NCBI RefSeq assembly: GCF_014205275.1
Contig: NZ_JACHND010000001.1
Span: forward strand, 4,836,001-4,900,000
Direction of reading: 5' to 3'
DNA: 64,000 nt
Source of the DNA: Sphaerisporangium siamense
GTDB taxonomy: Bacteria > Actinomycetota > Actinomycetes > Streptosporangiales > Streptosporangiaceae
Shown: in pieces, positions 9,557 to 18,371 of the stretch
Layout: each line of letters starts with the position of its first letter
How positions within the stretch are numbered: the first letter of the stretch is position 1
The notes under the pieces: generated by a model
Database searches by the model: none
Seen by the model: the letters and a program-made list of their open reading frames with translations, nothing else
What the model was told of the DNA's origin: nothing
Position numbers and translations under genes: made by a program

Positions 9557-10594
9557 TCAACGCCTTTCGGTGATGCTGACGGCGGGTTCGCCGGCGGGTC
9601 CGGGAACCGGGCTGTGCGCCTTCTGCAGGAGCCCGATGAGCACGATGACCGCGGCGACCGCGGCGACCGTGGTGATGAGGGGCGGGGTGAGTCGCAAGGT
9701 CATCGCCAGGTTGAGCGCGCCTGAGAGGGCCGCGGCGCCGGCCAGGACGAGGGTCGTGCCCCCGACGCTGAGGCCGAGCGCGTTGAGGCGGTGGGACAGG
9801 TGGTCGGTGGCGCCGAGCAGAAGAGGACGGCCGGCGCGCGCCCGGGACAGCAGCACCACCCCGGTGTCGATCGTGGCGACGAACGTGGGCAGGAGCAGGG
9901 TCCCGATCACCTGGTCCGGGGCCTCGTCCCTCGCCACCGCCGTGGCGGAACAGGCCACGACGAACCCGATGAAGAGCGAGCCGGAGTCGCCCATGAACAC
10001 CCTGGCGGGCGCCCAGTTGTGCAGCAGGAACCCCACGCCGGCGCAGCACAGCGCGGTCAGCATCATGCCGATCATCGGCCGGCCGGCGACGAAGGCCGTG
10101 ACGGCGAGCGGGGCGGCGCCGGCCGCCGTGATGGCGCCGAGCGAGCCGTCCTGGTTGTCGAGCAGGTTGAACGAGTTCGTGATCAGGACGATCCACAGGA
10201 TCGTCAGCGGGACGTCCGGCCAGCCGCCCGTCACGGGGGCGTGGAGCCCGCCCAGCACGACCCCGGCCGCCGCCACCGACTCGACGCCGAGCCGGGCGAT
10301 GGGGGAGAGCGGCGCGATGTCGTCGATCAGGCCGAGCAGCGCCACGGCGACGGCGGCGCAGATCACCACGGCGAGCGTGAGGTCGTTCAGGCCGACGATG
10401 ACGATCACGGGGGCGACGGTGCCCAGCATGATCGCGACTCCCCCGAGATAGGGGATCGGGCGGGCGTGCGCCTTGTACCCGCCCGGGCGGTCGGTGATGC
10501 CCCAGCGGATCGCGAGCCGGCCGAGTGGCCCCGTCGCGAGCGCGGTGAGCAGGAAACCGGCCAGCCCGGTCATGAGGATCGTGGACGCGTTCAT
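9557..10594 (-). CDS. Undecaprenyl-phosphate sugar-1-phosphate transferase (WecA/MraY type)
   Basis: 345 residues with about ten membrane helices. It transfers a HexNAc-1-phosphate from UDP-sugar to undecaprenyl phosphate, the first step of lipid-linked glycan assembly. Family motifs are clear: GGYKAHARPIPYLGG, the metal-binding LIDDIAPLSP, NSFNLLDNQDG (MraY/WecA DNxDG) and FMGDSGSLFIGF. The DHLSHRLN loop near the end corresponds to the HIHH-like motif of WecA relatives. ATG 10594 overlaps the upstream TGA (ATGA), showing translational coupling. Whether it prefers UDP-GlcNAc, as in WecA, cannot be settled here. Confidence 0.9.
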   Translation of the reverse strand: MNASTILMTGLAGFLLTALATGPLGRLAIRWGITDRPGGYKAHARPIPYLGGVAIMLGTVAPVIVIVGLNDLTLAVVICAAVAVALLGLIDDIAPLSPIARLGVESVAAAGVVLGGLHAPVTGGWPDVPLTILWIVLITNSFNLLDNQDGSLGAITAAGAAPLAVTAFVAGRPMIGMMLTALCCAGVGFLLHNWAPARVFMGDSGSLFIGFVVACSATAVARDEAPDQVIGTLLLPTFVATIDTGVVLLSRARAGRPLLLGATDHLSHRLNALGLSVGGTTLVLAGAAALSGALNLAMTLRLTPPLITTVAAVAAVIVLIGLLQKAHSPVPGPAGEPAVSITERR

Positions 10595-11589
10595 CGCGGG
10601 GACGCCACCAGTTCGCCCTGGGCCTCGACGATGGTCTCCCGCAGGATGTCGAGGAGCGAGCGCCGCGGCGTCCACCCGGTGAGGGCGTGCAGCTTCGCCG
10701 TGTCGGGGACCCGGCGGGTCATGTCCTCGAAGCCGGTCTCGTACGCCTGCGCGTACGGGATGTTCTCGATCCCGCTCGACGTCCCGGTCAGCTCGATGAT
10801 CATCTTGGCCAGCTCCAGGATGGTGACCTCGTGGGAGGCGCCGACGTTGAACGTCTCGCCGATCGCCTCCTCCCGGTCCAGCAGCTCCAGCAGCGCCACC
10901 ACCACGTCGGCCACGTGGGCGAAACACCGGGTCTGGGTGCCGTCGCCGAAGACGGTGAGCGGCGTGCCGCCGAGCGCCTGCCGGATCAGGCGGGGGATGA
11001 CCATCCCGTAGGCGGGGCTCTGCCGGGGGCCCACCGTGTTGAACAGCCGCACGACGACGGTCGGCAGGCCGCGTTCCTTGTGGTAGGCGTTGGCGAGGAT
11101 CTCGTCCACCGCCTTGGCCGTGCTGTAGGCCCACCTGACCACCGCCGGGCTGCCGAGCACGCGGTCGGAGAGCTCCGACAGCGGGCCGCTGGAGTTCTTC
11201 CCGTAGATCTCGCTCGTGCTGGTGATCAAAATCTTCCTGCGGTAGCGGTGCGCCGCCTCGATCACGATCTCCGACCCGCGGATGTTGGTCGTCAGCGACC
11301 GCAGCGGGTGGTCGACGATCAGCTTCACCCCGACGGCGGCGGCGAGGTGCACGACGACGTCGCACCGGTGCACCAGCTCGTCGACGATGAGCTCGTCCAG
11401 CACCGAGCCCTGGACGAACCGCAGGCGCGGATGGCCGAGGACGTGTTCGATGTTGGCGATGCGCCCGGTCGACAGGTTGTCCAGGACGCACACGGAGTCG
11501 CCGCGCGCGAGCAGGGAATCGGTCAGATGGGATCCGATGAACCCGCTCCCGCCGGTTATCAGGTAGGTCTTCCCTGGCGAGTCGTTCAC
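10591..11589 (-). CDS. NAD-dependent nucleotide-sugar epimerase/dehydratase
   Basis: 332 residues from GTG 11589, which is preceded by AGGAGAA; an in-frame ATG at 11649 overlaps the upstream stop but lacks a ribosome binding site. An extended short-chain dehydrogenase: Gly-rich GGSGFIGSHL, catalytic Thr/Ser in TSTSEIYGK, and YSTAK with the catalytic Tyr/Lys, followed by RLFNTVGPRQ and YGMVIPRLIRQAL. The pattern resembles the UDP-glucuronate decarboxylase/epimerase branch, but substrate is not predictable. It probably makes one of the activated sugars for the glycan built by this operon. Confidence 0.85.
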   Translation of the reverse strand: MNDSPGKTYLITGGSGFIGSHLTDSLLARGDSVCVLDNLSTGRIANIEHVLGHPRLRFVQGSVLDELIVDELVHRCDVVVHLAAAVGVKLIVDHPLRSLTTNIRGSEIVIEAAHRYRRKILITSTSEIYGKNSSGPLSELSDRVLGSPAVVRWAYSTAKAVDEILANAYHKERGLPTVVVRLFNTVGPRQSPAYGMVIPRLIRQALGGTPLTVFGDGTQTRCFAHVADVVVALLELLDREEAIGETFNVGASHEVTILELAKMIIELTGTSSGIENIPYAQAYETGFEDMTRRVPDTAKLHALTGWTPRRSLLDILRETIVEAQGELVASPR

Positions 11590-11648
11590 GGCTTCTCCTG
11601 TCAGCGTGCGAGGACGTCCTTGGTGGTCGATGCGGTCGGTGTGCTCCA

Positions 11649-12611
11649 TCAGAGGGCGGCGTCGATCTCGTGCGGGACCGGGCGCGTGAACGTCCGGAAC
11701 CAGGCCACCGTCCGGCGCAGCCCCTCCTCCAGCGAGACGGGCCGCAGGTCGGGGAACAGCTCTCCGAGCAGCCGGGGGGAGGATCGCGAGTCGTGGATGT
11801 CACCGGTCCTGGGCGGCAGGAAGGACGCCTCGACGGGGCGGTCCAGCACGGTCGCGAGCGCGTGCCTCAGCTCCAGCAGGGAGACCCGCGTGCCGAACGC
11901 GAGATTGACCGGCACGGGGCTGGTCACGCCGCGGGCCGACGCCTCGGCCAGGACGTCGGCCACGGACTCGACGTAGGTGAAGTCCCGGGCCTGGGTGCCG
12001 TCCCCGTAGATCGGGACCGGCTCGCCGCGCAGCGCCGCCGACACGAACGCCGGCACGACGGCCGCGTAGGCGTGGTCGGCCGGTTGCAGCGGCCCGTAGA
12101 CGTTGAAGAACCGGAACGCCAGCACCGGCAGGCCGTAGCTGTGCCCGTAGGCCAAGGTGTAGCTCTCCGCGGCGAGCTTCCCGGCGCCGTACGGGCTGAG
12201 CGGCCGGGCGGGCAGGTCCTCGTGCTTGTACGCCTCCGGGCTGTCCCCGTACACCGAGGACGACGAGGCGACGATCACGTGCGGCCCGGTCCGCCGGCAC
12301 GCCTCCAGCACGTTGACGGTGCCGGTGGCGTTGACGATGTGCGAGGTCAGCGGGTCCTTCAGCGACCGCGGCACGGACGGCACGGCCGCGAGATGGATCA
12401 CCGTGGTCGCGGCGGGGACCAGCTCGGCCAGCAGTTTGCGGTCCAGGACGCTGCCCATCACGAACTCGGCGTCGATCCCGGCGAGGTTGACGAGGTCCCC
12501 GCCGGTGAGATCGTCCAGGACCGTGACCCGCTCGACGTCCGGCCGGGCGGCCAGCGTGCGGCACACGTTCGCGCCGATGAAGCCGGCCCCGCCTGTCACG
12601 AGCACTCTCAT
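11649..12611 (-). CDS. UDP-HexNAc 4-epimerase-like extended SDR
   Basis: 320 residues, ATG 12611 preceded by GGAGG at ideal spacing. Motifs: GGAGFIGANV, SSSSVYGDSPEAYKHED, and YGAGK with the catalytic Tyr/Lys. FRFFNVYGP and YGDGTQARDFTYV are typical of WbpP/WbgU-type UDP-GlcNAc or UDP-GlcNAcA C4-epimerases. Given the WbpA-like dehydrogenase at 37070-38329, conversion of UDP-GlcNAcA to UDP-GalNAcA is an attractive but unproven role. Coupled at both ends within the operon: its ATG overlaps the glycosyltransferase stop. Confidence 0.85.
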   Translation of the reverse strand: MRVLVTGGAGFIGANVCRTLAARPDVERVTVLDDLTGGDLVNLAGIDAEFVMGSVLDRKLLAELVPAATTVIHLAAVPSVPRSLKDPLTSHIVNATGTVNVLEACRRTGPHVIVASSSSVYGDSPEAYKHEDLPARPLSPYGAGKLAAESYTLAYGHSYGLPVLAFRFFNVYGPLQPADHAYAAVVPAFVSAALRGEPVPIYGDGTQARDFTYVESVADVLAEASARGVTSPVPVNLAFGTRVSLLELRHALATVLDRPVEASFLPPRTGDIHDSRSSPRLLGELFPDLRPVSLEEGLRRTVAWFRTFTRPVPHEIDAAL

Positions 12612-13810
12612 CTGTCCACCTCCGTGGTTTCTGGCCGGCGGTCGCGCGCGGCCGCCCGGTAAAGGGCCTCGGTGTCGGAGACCAGGCGTTCGACGGCGAA
12701 GGCCGTGGTGGTCCAGCGGCGGGCGGCCTCACCCATGGTCCGGGCGAGCCCGGGGTCGGTGAGCAGCCGCACGACGTGGCCCGCCAGCTCGGCGGGGTCG
12801 CGCCCGGCCAGCAGCCCGGTCCGGCCGTCCAGCACCACTTCGCCGACGCTGCCCACGCGGGTCGCCACGACCGGCGCCCCTGCCATGCCGGCCTCGATGA
12901 GCGTGAGCGGCGTCCCCTCGTTGTCCGAGGTGAGCAGGACGACGTCCGCGGCCGCGTAGACCGTCTCGGTGTCGCCGCGCCAGCCGGTGAACATGACCGG
13001 CCCGGGAAGCCGCGCCGCGGCGCGCTCGGTCTCCTCGCGCAGCTCGCCGCCGCCGCAGACGACGAACCGGCAGCCGGGGACCCACTCCAGGACGGCCTCG
13101 GCCGTGGCGAGCAGCCGGTCGGGCCGCTTCACCTGGGTCAGCCGTCCCAGGAAGGCCACCACCGGCACGTCCAGGGGCAGGTCCAGGTCCTTCCTGGCCG
13201 TCTCGCGGGACGGCAGCGCGCGCAGGCCGACGCCCGGGGGGATGACGACGTACTTGCCCGGCGTGCCGATCCCGGCGGCCAGCAGGTCCTCGCGGACGCG
13301 GTCGCCGACCGTGACCAGCCGGTGTGACACCGCGGCCAGCGCGCGCTCGGCGCGCACGTACGCCGCGCGCTTGACGCCGGTGAAGTATCCGTCGAGCAGG
13401 TGACCGTGGAAGGTGTGCACCCGCGCGGAGCCGACGCCCGACAGCGCGGAGGCGAGCCGGCCCAGGGCTCCCGCCTTGGCCGTCCGGGTGTGCACGACGT
13501 GCGGCCGGAAGCGGCGCATGGCGGCGACGAGGTGGGCGAGGGCGCGAACGTCGTCGGACGGCCTGATGGCCCGGCCGAGCCCGTGCACCCGGTGCACCCG
13601 GAGGGCCGGGCCGTCCGGGCCCGGGCGCCCGGCGAGCGCGCCGAGCCGCAGGTGTTCGGTCTCGTCCTCCTCGACGTGCCCGGTGTACAGGCGGTGGTCG
13701 AATTCACGGTGGTCCAGCCGTTCGATGAGCCCGGATATCTGGGTCGCCGGCCCTCCGACGTTCAACCGGGCGATTATCTCCATGACGCGGATGCGGCTGT
13801 CCGACTTCAC
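12608..13810 (-). CDS. GT4-family glycosyltransferase
   Basis: 400 residues from GTG 13810, six bases after AAGGAG; a longer open frame to 14020 has no such signal. GT-B fold, retaining GT4 type: N-terminal IIARLNVGGPATQISGLI, middle VHTRTAKAGALGRLA, FLGRLTQVKRPDRLL opening the nucleotide-sugar domain, and the E-x7-E element in SDNEGTPLTLIEAGMAG. Cytoplasmic, acting on a lipid-linked acceptor. It is the first gene of the operon running down to the BY-kinase (13810 to 8111) and likely adds a sugar to the product of the WecA-like enzyme. Confidence 0.9.
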   Translation of the reverse strand: MKSDSRIRVMEIIARLNVGGPATQISGLIERLDHREFDHRLYTGHVEEDETEHLRLGALAGRPGPDGPALRVHRVHGLGRAIRPSDDVRALAHLVAAMRRFRPHVVHTRTAKAGALGRLASALSGVGSARVHTFHGHLLDGYFTGVKRAAYVRAERALAAVSHRLVTVGDRVREDLLAAGIGTPGKYVVIPPGVGLRALPSRETARKDLDLPLDVPVVAFLGRLTQVKRPDRLLATAEAVLEWVPGCRFVVCGGGELREETERAAARLPGPVMFTGWRGDTETVYAAADVVLLTSDNEGTPLTLIEAGMAGAPVVATRVGSVGEVVLDGRTGLLAGRDPAELAGHVVRLLTDPGLARTMGEAARRWTTTAFAVERLVSDTEALYRAAARDRRPETTEVDR

Positions 13811-14245
13811 GCGCGCTCCTTGGCGGTGTGCCTGGGTCACGTCGAAGAAGCTAGCCCGCCATTTATTCCATTCGCCGCACCGTCGCGGTGGCCGCAAAAG
13901 TGTTTCCTCATTCGGTACCCACTCATGGCCGGTTTGTGGGGAAGGGAGTGCGAACCGCTCGGCGACGTGTCCGGTCGCGGTGTTTTCGGATTTGTCCGCC
14001 GTATGACCCGGCGAACGCACAGTTACGGATTGAAAGGGAAATGGCCGTCCGGGCCTGCGTGACCGGCCGCAACCGGCGCGGCGTGGAAAGACTCCGCACG
14101 CTGCGGGTCATCGTCGTACCAGGCCGGGGGGATGCGGTGATCTTCCGGCGCGCCACGGCATTAGCGTCGGGCGAGTTGCCTTCGTCCAGGGCGTTCCGCG
14201 ACCGCCGGCCGTGCGTGTGATCTCGCGGGAGGGGAGCCGGTTCTC
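13811..14245. other. Divergent intergenic region, no gene supported
   Basis: 435 bp between the divergent GT4 operon and the membrane protein at 14246. It is locally less GC-rich near 13855-13925 and 14010-14045, as expected for promoters in both directions. I cannot assign boxes securely. Open frames here do not look protein-like. Confidence 0.5.
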
Positions 14246-15520
14246 ATGGAACTTCTCATCGTCGTGCTGATCGTCGCGGCGCTCGTCGTGGCGGTCCGCG
14301 CCGGCCTGGACGCGCCGGTGGCGAGACGGGTGCTGCCGGTGCTGCTGGCCGCCTTCGCGGCCCGCCTGGCCGCCCACGTGATGCTGAAGGGCGGCGCCCT
14401 GTTCGACTACGGCGGCGACAACGTCCTGTACGACCTGTGGGCCCAGGAGATCGCCGACCAGTGGAAGCGGGACGGCATCTCCTACGTCACGGTCAACGGC
14501 GCGGGACGGTTGTACGGGGCCGCGCTGCACTGCAACCTCCTGGCTCTGCTCCGCTACATCTGTGACGGCCCCGTCCCGCTGGCCTCGGCGGCGCTCATGG
14601 CCCTGCTGGCCTGTCTGCTGTGTGTGGTCATGTACAGGTTCGCGAGGATGCTCGGCGCGGACGACCGGGGCGCGTTCTGGCTGCTCGTCGTGGTCGCCTT
14701 CATGCCGGGCTTCCTGCTGCACACCTCCGACAGCTACAAGGACGGCGTCAACGCCCTGCTGGTGGTGGCCTCCCTGGCCGTCGGGGTCTCGCTCACGCGG
14801 CGCTGCACCCTCGGCAAGCTGCTCACGCTCGTGCCGCTGCTGTGGGCGCTGTGGAACATCCGCCCCTACATGGCCTTCATGTGCGTGCTCCCGCTGGCCC
14901 TGGGCATCAGCGGGCTGCGGCAGGTCGTCTCGCTGCGGAGCCTGGTCGTCCTCACCGCGCTGGCGATGGTCGTCCTGTTCCGGTTCGACTTCGTGATGCA
15001 GAGCGAGCCGATCGAGGCCATGCGGGACCAGCTGGAGTACGCCCAGTCGCCGGACGTCCAGAGGTCCAACGCCGGCGTCTCGGGGTGGCGGAACGGGTCG
15101 GGCGTCGGCTTCGAGGACGACGGCAGCCCGTGGGGGGCGCTCGGCGCCAAACTGGTCTACACGCTGCTCTCGCCGTTCCCGTGGACGCCCGGCAGCCTGG
15201 CGCTGCAGCTCGGCAAGATCGACACCTGCCTGTGGTACCTGCTGCTCTGCTTCGGGTTGGCCGGCGGACGCCGGCTGTGGCGCCGCGACCGCAGGACGCT
15301 GCTCATCCTGCTGCTCTTCCTCGTTCCGAGCGCCTTGGCCTACGCGACCACCATGGCCAACATCGGGCTCATCGCCCGGCAGCGGATACCCCTGGTCATG
15401 GTCACGAGCCTGCTGTGCGCGCTCGCCTGGTCGCGGACGCCCTCCGAAAGCCAGGACACGCCGGAGGGGGGCGCCGAGAGCCCGCCGGAGCCGGAGCGGA
15501 CCGCGGCGGTCCGCTCCTGA
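14246..15520 (+). CDS. Polytopic membrane protein, possible glycan polymerase
   Basis: 424 residues with about ten predicted hydrophobic helices and no signal peptide. A soluble loop of roughly 55 residues (about 250-305, DQLEYAQSPDVQRSNAG onward) lies between two membrane blocks, as in Wzy polymerases and some membrane glycosyltransferases. ALWNIRPYMAFM and LPSALAYATT-like segments recall O-antigen polymerase-like families, but no diagnostic motif is visible. Its position between the Wzz operon and more glycosyltransferase genes makes a Wzy role plausible; this is inference. The C-terminus is Pro/Glu-rich and cytoplasmic. Confidence 0.75.
   Translation: MELLIVVLIVAALVVAVRAGLDAPVARRVLPVLLAAFAARLAAHVMLKGGALFDYGGDNVLYDLWAQEIADQWKRDGISYVTVNGAGRLYGAALHCNLLALLRYICDGPVPLASAALMALLACLLCVVMYRFARMLGADDRGAFWLLVVVAFMPGFLLHTSDSYKDGVNALLVVASLAVGVSLTRRCTLGKLLTLVPLLWALWNIRPYMAFMCVLPLALGISGLRQVVSLRSLVVLTALAMVVLFRFDFVMQSEPIEAMRDQLEYAQSPDVQRSNAGVSGWRNGSGVGFEDDGSPWGALGAKLVYTLLSPFPWTPGSLALQLGKIDTCLWYLLLCFGLAGGRRLWRRDRRTLLILLLFLVPSALAYATTMANIGLIARQRIPLVMVTSLLCALAWSRTPSESQDTPEGGAESPPEPERTAAVRS
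15493..15517. terminator. 10-bp perfect hairpin between convergent genes
   Basis: GGAGCGGACC at 15493-15502 pairs with GGTCCGCTCC at 15508-15517 around a 5-base loop. It covers the last codons of the membrane protein and lies 20 bases from the stop of the convergent glycosyltransferase, so it can act as a bidirectional terminator. Confidence 0.6.
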
Positions 15521-15536
15521 GCCCGGTCCCGGGAGG

Positions 15537-16631
15537 TCAGCCCCCAGAGCGCGGCGGCGCCTCGTCGTACAACCGGTCGAACCACTTCGCGGTCTCCCCG
15601 ATGTCGATCGTCTCCGCGCTCGCGCGCGCGCCGTCGCGCAGCCGGGCGTGGGTGTCCGGTCGCATCGCCGCCAGGATCGCCCCGGCGAACGCCTTGGCGT
15701 CGCCCGGCGGGACCAGCAGGCCGTTGCGTCCGGACTCGACGAGGTCGGGGATCCCGCCGACGCGGGTGGACACCACCGGGACGCCCGCGGCGAGCGCCTC
15801 CATCATGACGACCGGCAGCCCTTCGTAGGTCGAGCAGTGCACCAGCAGGTCGGCGGCGGCGATGAGGCGCGCGGCGTCCGGCACGTGGCCGAGCAGCCGC
15901 ACGTGGGGGAGGCGCAGCCCGGCGACGCGCCGCGCGGTCTGGTCGAACAGCGGCCCCGATCCGGCGAGCAGGAACAGCGTGCGCGCCCGCTCCTCGGCCG
16001 TCAGTCTGGCCGCCGCGTCGACGAGGAAGCCGTGGTTCTTGACCGGGCGGAAGTTGCCGGCGTGCACGATCAGGAAGGCGTCGCCGGGCACGTCCCACTC
16101 CTTCCTGATCAGCGCCGCCTCCGCCGCCCAGCGGCGCTGCTCGGCCACGTCGACGCCGTGCACCCGGATCGACAGGCGCCGCGCGCCCATCGTCGTCACG
16201 CTGCGCGCCACCTCGGGGGAGACGGCCACGGTGTGATCGTCCAGCCGGCCGGTGGCCCGGTCGAGGAGCAGGGTCGGCAGCCGGAACCTCACGCTGTGCA
16301 CGGTGGACACCAGCATCGGCCGGCGGCGCCACAGCCGGGACACCGGCCGGAGCGCCGCCGCCGGCAGAGGGGAGTGGACGTTGAGCACGTCCGGGCGCAG
16401 CCGCCGCACCACGGTCAGCAGCCTGGCCATCCGGAGCGGGCGGGGACAGGAGGTGAGGTCGACGACGTTCACGCCGTGCCGTCGCAGCCGCTCCACGAAC
16501 AGCTCGGGGGCGGCCTCCAGGCACACGACGGTGTAGCGCTTGCCCGGGGGAGCCGCGCACAGCCGCCGGGTGAGCAGGACCTCGGCGCCGCCCACCCGGG
16601 CGAGCGACTTGATCACTTCGCAGACGTGCAC
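15537..16631 (-). CDS. GT4-family glycosyltransferase
   Basis: 364 residues from a GTG with an AGGAGAA ribosome binding site. GT-B fold: N-terminal KSLARVGGAEVLLTRRL, VLNVHSPLPAAALRP, HAGNFRPVKNHGFLVDA at the start of the donor-binding domain, and the EGLPVVMMEALAAGVPVVST signature with both catalytic-region glutamates. Retaining sugar transfer in the cytoplasm is expected. It overlaps the deacetylase-like gene upstream by 19 bases, and forms a four-gene minus-strand operon with it, the methyltransferase and the sulfotransferase. Confidence 0.9.
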   Translation of the reverse strand: MHVCEVIKSLARVGGAEVLLTRRLCAAPPGKRYTVVCLEAAPELFVERLRRHGVNVVDLTSCPRPLRMARLLTVVRRLRPDVLNVHSPLPAAALRPVSRLWRRRPMLVSTVHSVRFRLPTLLLDRATGRLDDHTVAVSPEVARSVTTMGARRLSIRVHGVDVAEQRRWAAEAALIRKEWDVPGDAFLIVHAGNFRPVKNHGFLVDAAARLTAEERARTLFLLAGSGPLFDQTARRVAGLRLPHVRLLGHVPDAARLIAAADLLVHCSTYEGLPVVMMEALAAGVPVVSTRVGGIPDLVESGRNGLLVPPGDAKAFAGAILAAMRPDTHARLRDGARASAETIDIGETAKWFDRLYDEAPPRSGG

Positions 16632-17716
16632 GGGTTCTCCTGCCCGGTCCGAGGCGGCCCGGCCGCGGGTCCCGGCCGCCGTCCCGCGCGGGCGGCGAAC
16701 CCGGCCCGGTACGCGGCCAGGGTCATCCCCTCGAACGGGCCCGCGGCGTACGCGAAGAGCGCCTCGATGTCGTCGTAGAGCGCCTCGACGCTCCGGAAGG
16801 TCCGGAAATAGGGGCTGCCGCCCGGCATCAGCTCCGAGGAGTGCAGCATGAACTCGACGTGATCGCGCCCGGAGCGCAGCGCGTGCCCGGCGAGTTCGAG
16901 CATCTCACGGCGGTTCCTGCCGTTCGGCCGCAGCCAGGACGTCCGCGGCCAGAGCCGGCCCGCCACCCGGCCCGCCGGCCCACCCCGGGACAGCAGGGCG
17001 CGCGCGCCGCCGGCCAGGGGGCCGTACCGGCGGGGCACGATGGTCATCGGCACCTCCAGCAGCGGCGACTCTCCCGCCCTGTGCAGCGCCCCCGGATCGA
17101 CGAAGTACGGGTGTTCGGGGTAGCCCGTGTAGTCCCGCGGGCCGCGCCCGCCCGGCGCGCCGGAGGTGCCGCGCCAGGAGACGTGCGGCGTCACCGAGCA
17201 GTCCGCCAGGTAGCCGTGCTCGACGAGGATCCGCGCGTAGGTCTCGTCCATCATCCACCGCCCGGCCCGGTGGCTCACCGGCGCGACACGGAAGACGTCC
17301 TGCAGCGTCCGCGTCGCGGTCGTCACCTTCGCCGCCATCACCGGCTCGGGGAAGTCCGTCAGGAACGGCTTGTGCCGGTGGTCGGCGCCGGTCAGCGGCA
17401 GGATGGGCGGCGTGGTCCAGGCGTGCAGGTGCATGCCGATCTCGCCCCGGCCGCCCTCCAGCACCGCACGGCCGAACTCCTGGAACGCCGGGCTGGTCGC
17501 CATCGTCCAGTCGACCAGATAGGTGGGAGGAAGGCCGTACCGGTCGCACAACGCCTGGAACCGGGGCAGGAAGCCGGCGTTGCGCGTCCGGACCGTCGCC
17601 GAACCGCTCCAGGCGTCGTCCTCCTCGACGTCGATCGTGATGAGGAAGGCCGGGCGCGGCGCCGCGCCGTCGTCTCCGGCGCCCGCCGCGCGGACAGGTG
17701 CCGTGAGGTCAGACAT
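16613..17716 (-). CDS. Polysaccharide deacetylase-like (NodB/CE4) protein
   Basis: 367 residues from ATG 17716 (MSDLTAP), overlapping the methyltransferase stop by 8 bases. FLITIDVEEDD at the N-terminus supplies the Asp-Asp type motif of carbohydrate esterase 4. GEIGMHLHAWTTPP supplies a metal-type histidine motif, and SHRAGRWMMDETYARILVEHGY is the R/W-containing third motif. VEFMLHSSELMPGG near the C-terminus gives the final His motif. No signal peptide, so it likely acts on cytoplasmic lipid-linked glycan or a nucleotide sugar. It would remove N- or O-acetyl groups; the actual substrate is unknown. Confidence 0.8.
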   Translation of the reverse strand: MSDLTAPVRAAGAGDDGAAPRPAFLITIDVEEDDAWSGSATVRTRNAGFLPRFQALCDRYGLPPTYLVDWTMATSPAFQEFGRAVLEGGRGEIGMHLHAWTTPPILPLTGADHRHKPFLTDFPEPVMAAKVTTATRTLQDVFRVAPVSHRAGRWMMDETYARILVEHGYLADCSVTPHVSWRGTSGAPGGRGPRDYTGYPEHPYFVDPGALHRAGESPLLEVPMTIVPRRYGPLAGGARALLSRGGPAGRVAGRLWPRTSWLRPNGRNRREMLELAGHALRSGRDHVEFMLHSSELMPGGSPYFRTFRSVEALYDDIEALFAYAAGPFEGMTLAAYRAGFAARAGRRPGPAAGPPRTGQENPCTSAK

Positions 17717-18338
17717 CGCAGCGGTAGAGGAGCAGATGCTTGTCGTCCTGCCAGTCGTGACGCCTGTCCACCCGGACACCCAAGCCGTCGAAGAGGCGCT
17801 CGATCCGGCCCTTCTGCTCGGGGAACTCGTCGACCAGCACGTACCTGACCCGCTTGGCGGCGAGCAGCGCGCGCATCTGCTGCCCGATCCAGTCGTCGGG
17901 CATGTAGTGGAACCAGCCCAGCGTGATCAGCAGGTCGATCTCCCGCACCTCGTGCCTGATCAGCGCGTCGAAGCTCCCCACGGCGAACTCCGGCCTGGTT
18001 CCGCCGGGACGCCGCAGGAACCGGGCCCAGGCGATGACGCCGCGGTCGATGTCGAACCCGAGCCTGCGCCGGGCCCGCACCCGGCCGAGGACGTCACCGA
18101 GGCCGCATCCCACCTCGACGGCGACGTCCAGCCGCCCGGGCACGGTCCTGGCGATCTCGACCGCCATCTTCTTGTAGTTGGTGGTGTGAAATCCCCGCAG
18201 GTGCCAGCGGTCGGCGCCGAACACGAGCGACAAGGGGAACTGCAGCGCCTTTCCCGCGAGCGCCTTGGCGACGTTGTCGGCGCCGTGCCGTCGCGCGACC
18301 TCGATCTTCCTGGTGAGCCTTTTCACGGTGGTCTGCAT
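17709..18338 (-). CDS. Class I SAM-dependent methyltransferase
   Basis: 209 residues from ATG 18338, seven bases after GGGAG; a GTG directly upstream is an alternative. Motif I is VEVGCGLGDVLG (SAM-binding glycine loop), followed by an acidic LGFDID that would contact the ribose. A Leu-rich LLITLGWFHYMPDDWIG block matches motif IV/V positions. No transmembrane segment. In this operon it probably methylates a sugar or a glycan end group, a known way to stop or mark chains, but the acceptor is not evident. Confidence 0.8.
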   Translation of the reverse strand: MQTTVKRLTRKIEVARRHGADNVAKALAGKALQFPLSLVFGADRWHLRGFHTTNYKKMAVEIARTVPGRLDVAVEVGCGLGDVLGRVRARRRLGFDIDRGVIAWARFLRRPGGTRPEFAVGSFDALIRHEVREIDLLITLGWFHYMPDDWIGQQMRALLAAKRVRYVLVDEFPEQKGRIERLFDGLGVRVDRRHDWQDDKHLLLYRCDV

Positions 18339-18371
18339 CACGATCTCCCTGCATTGATCCGATAATCGCGG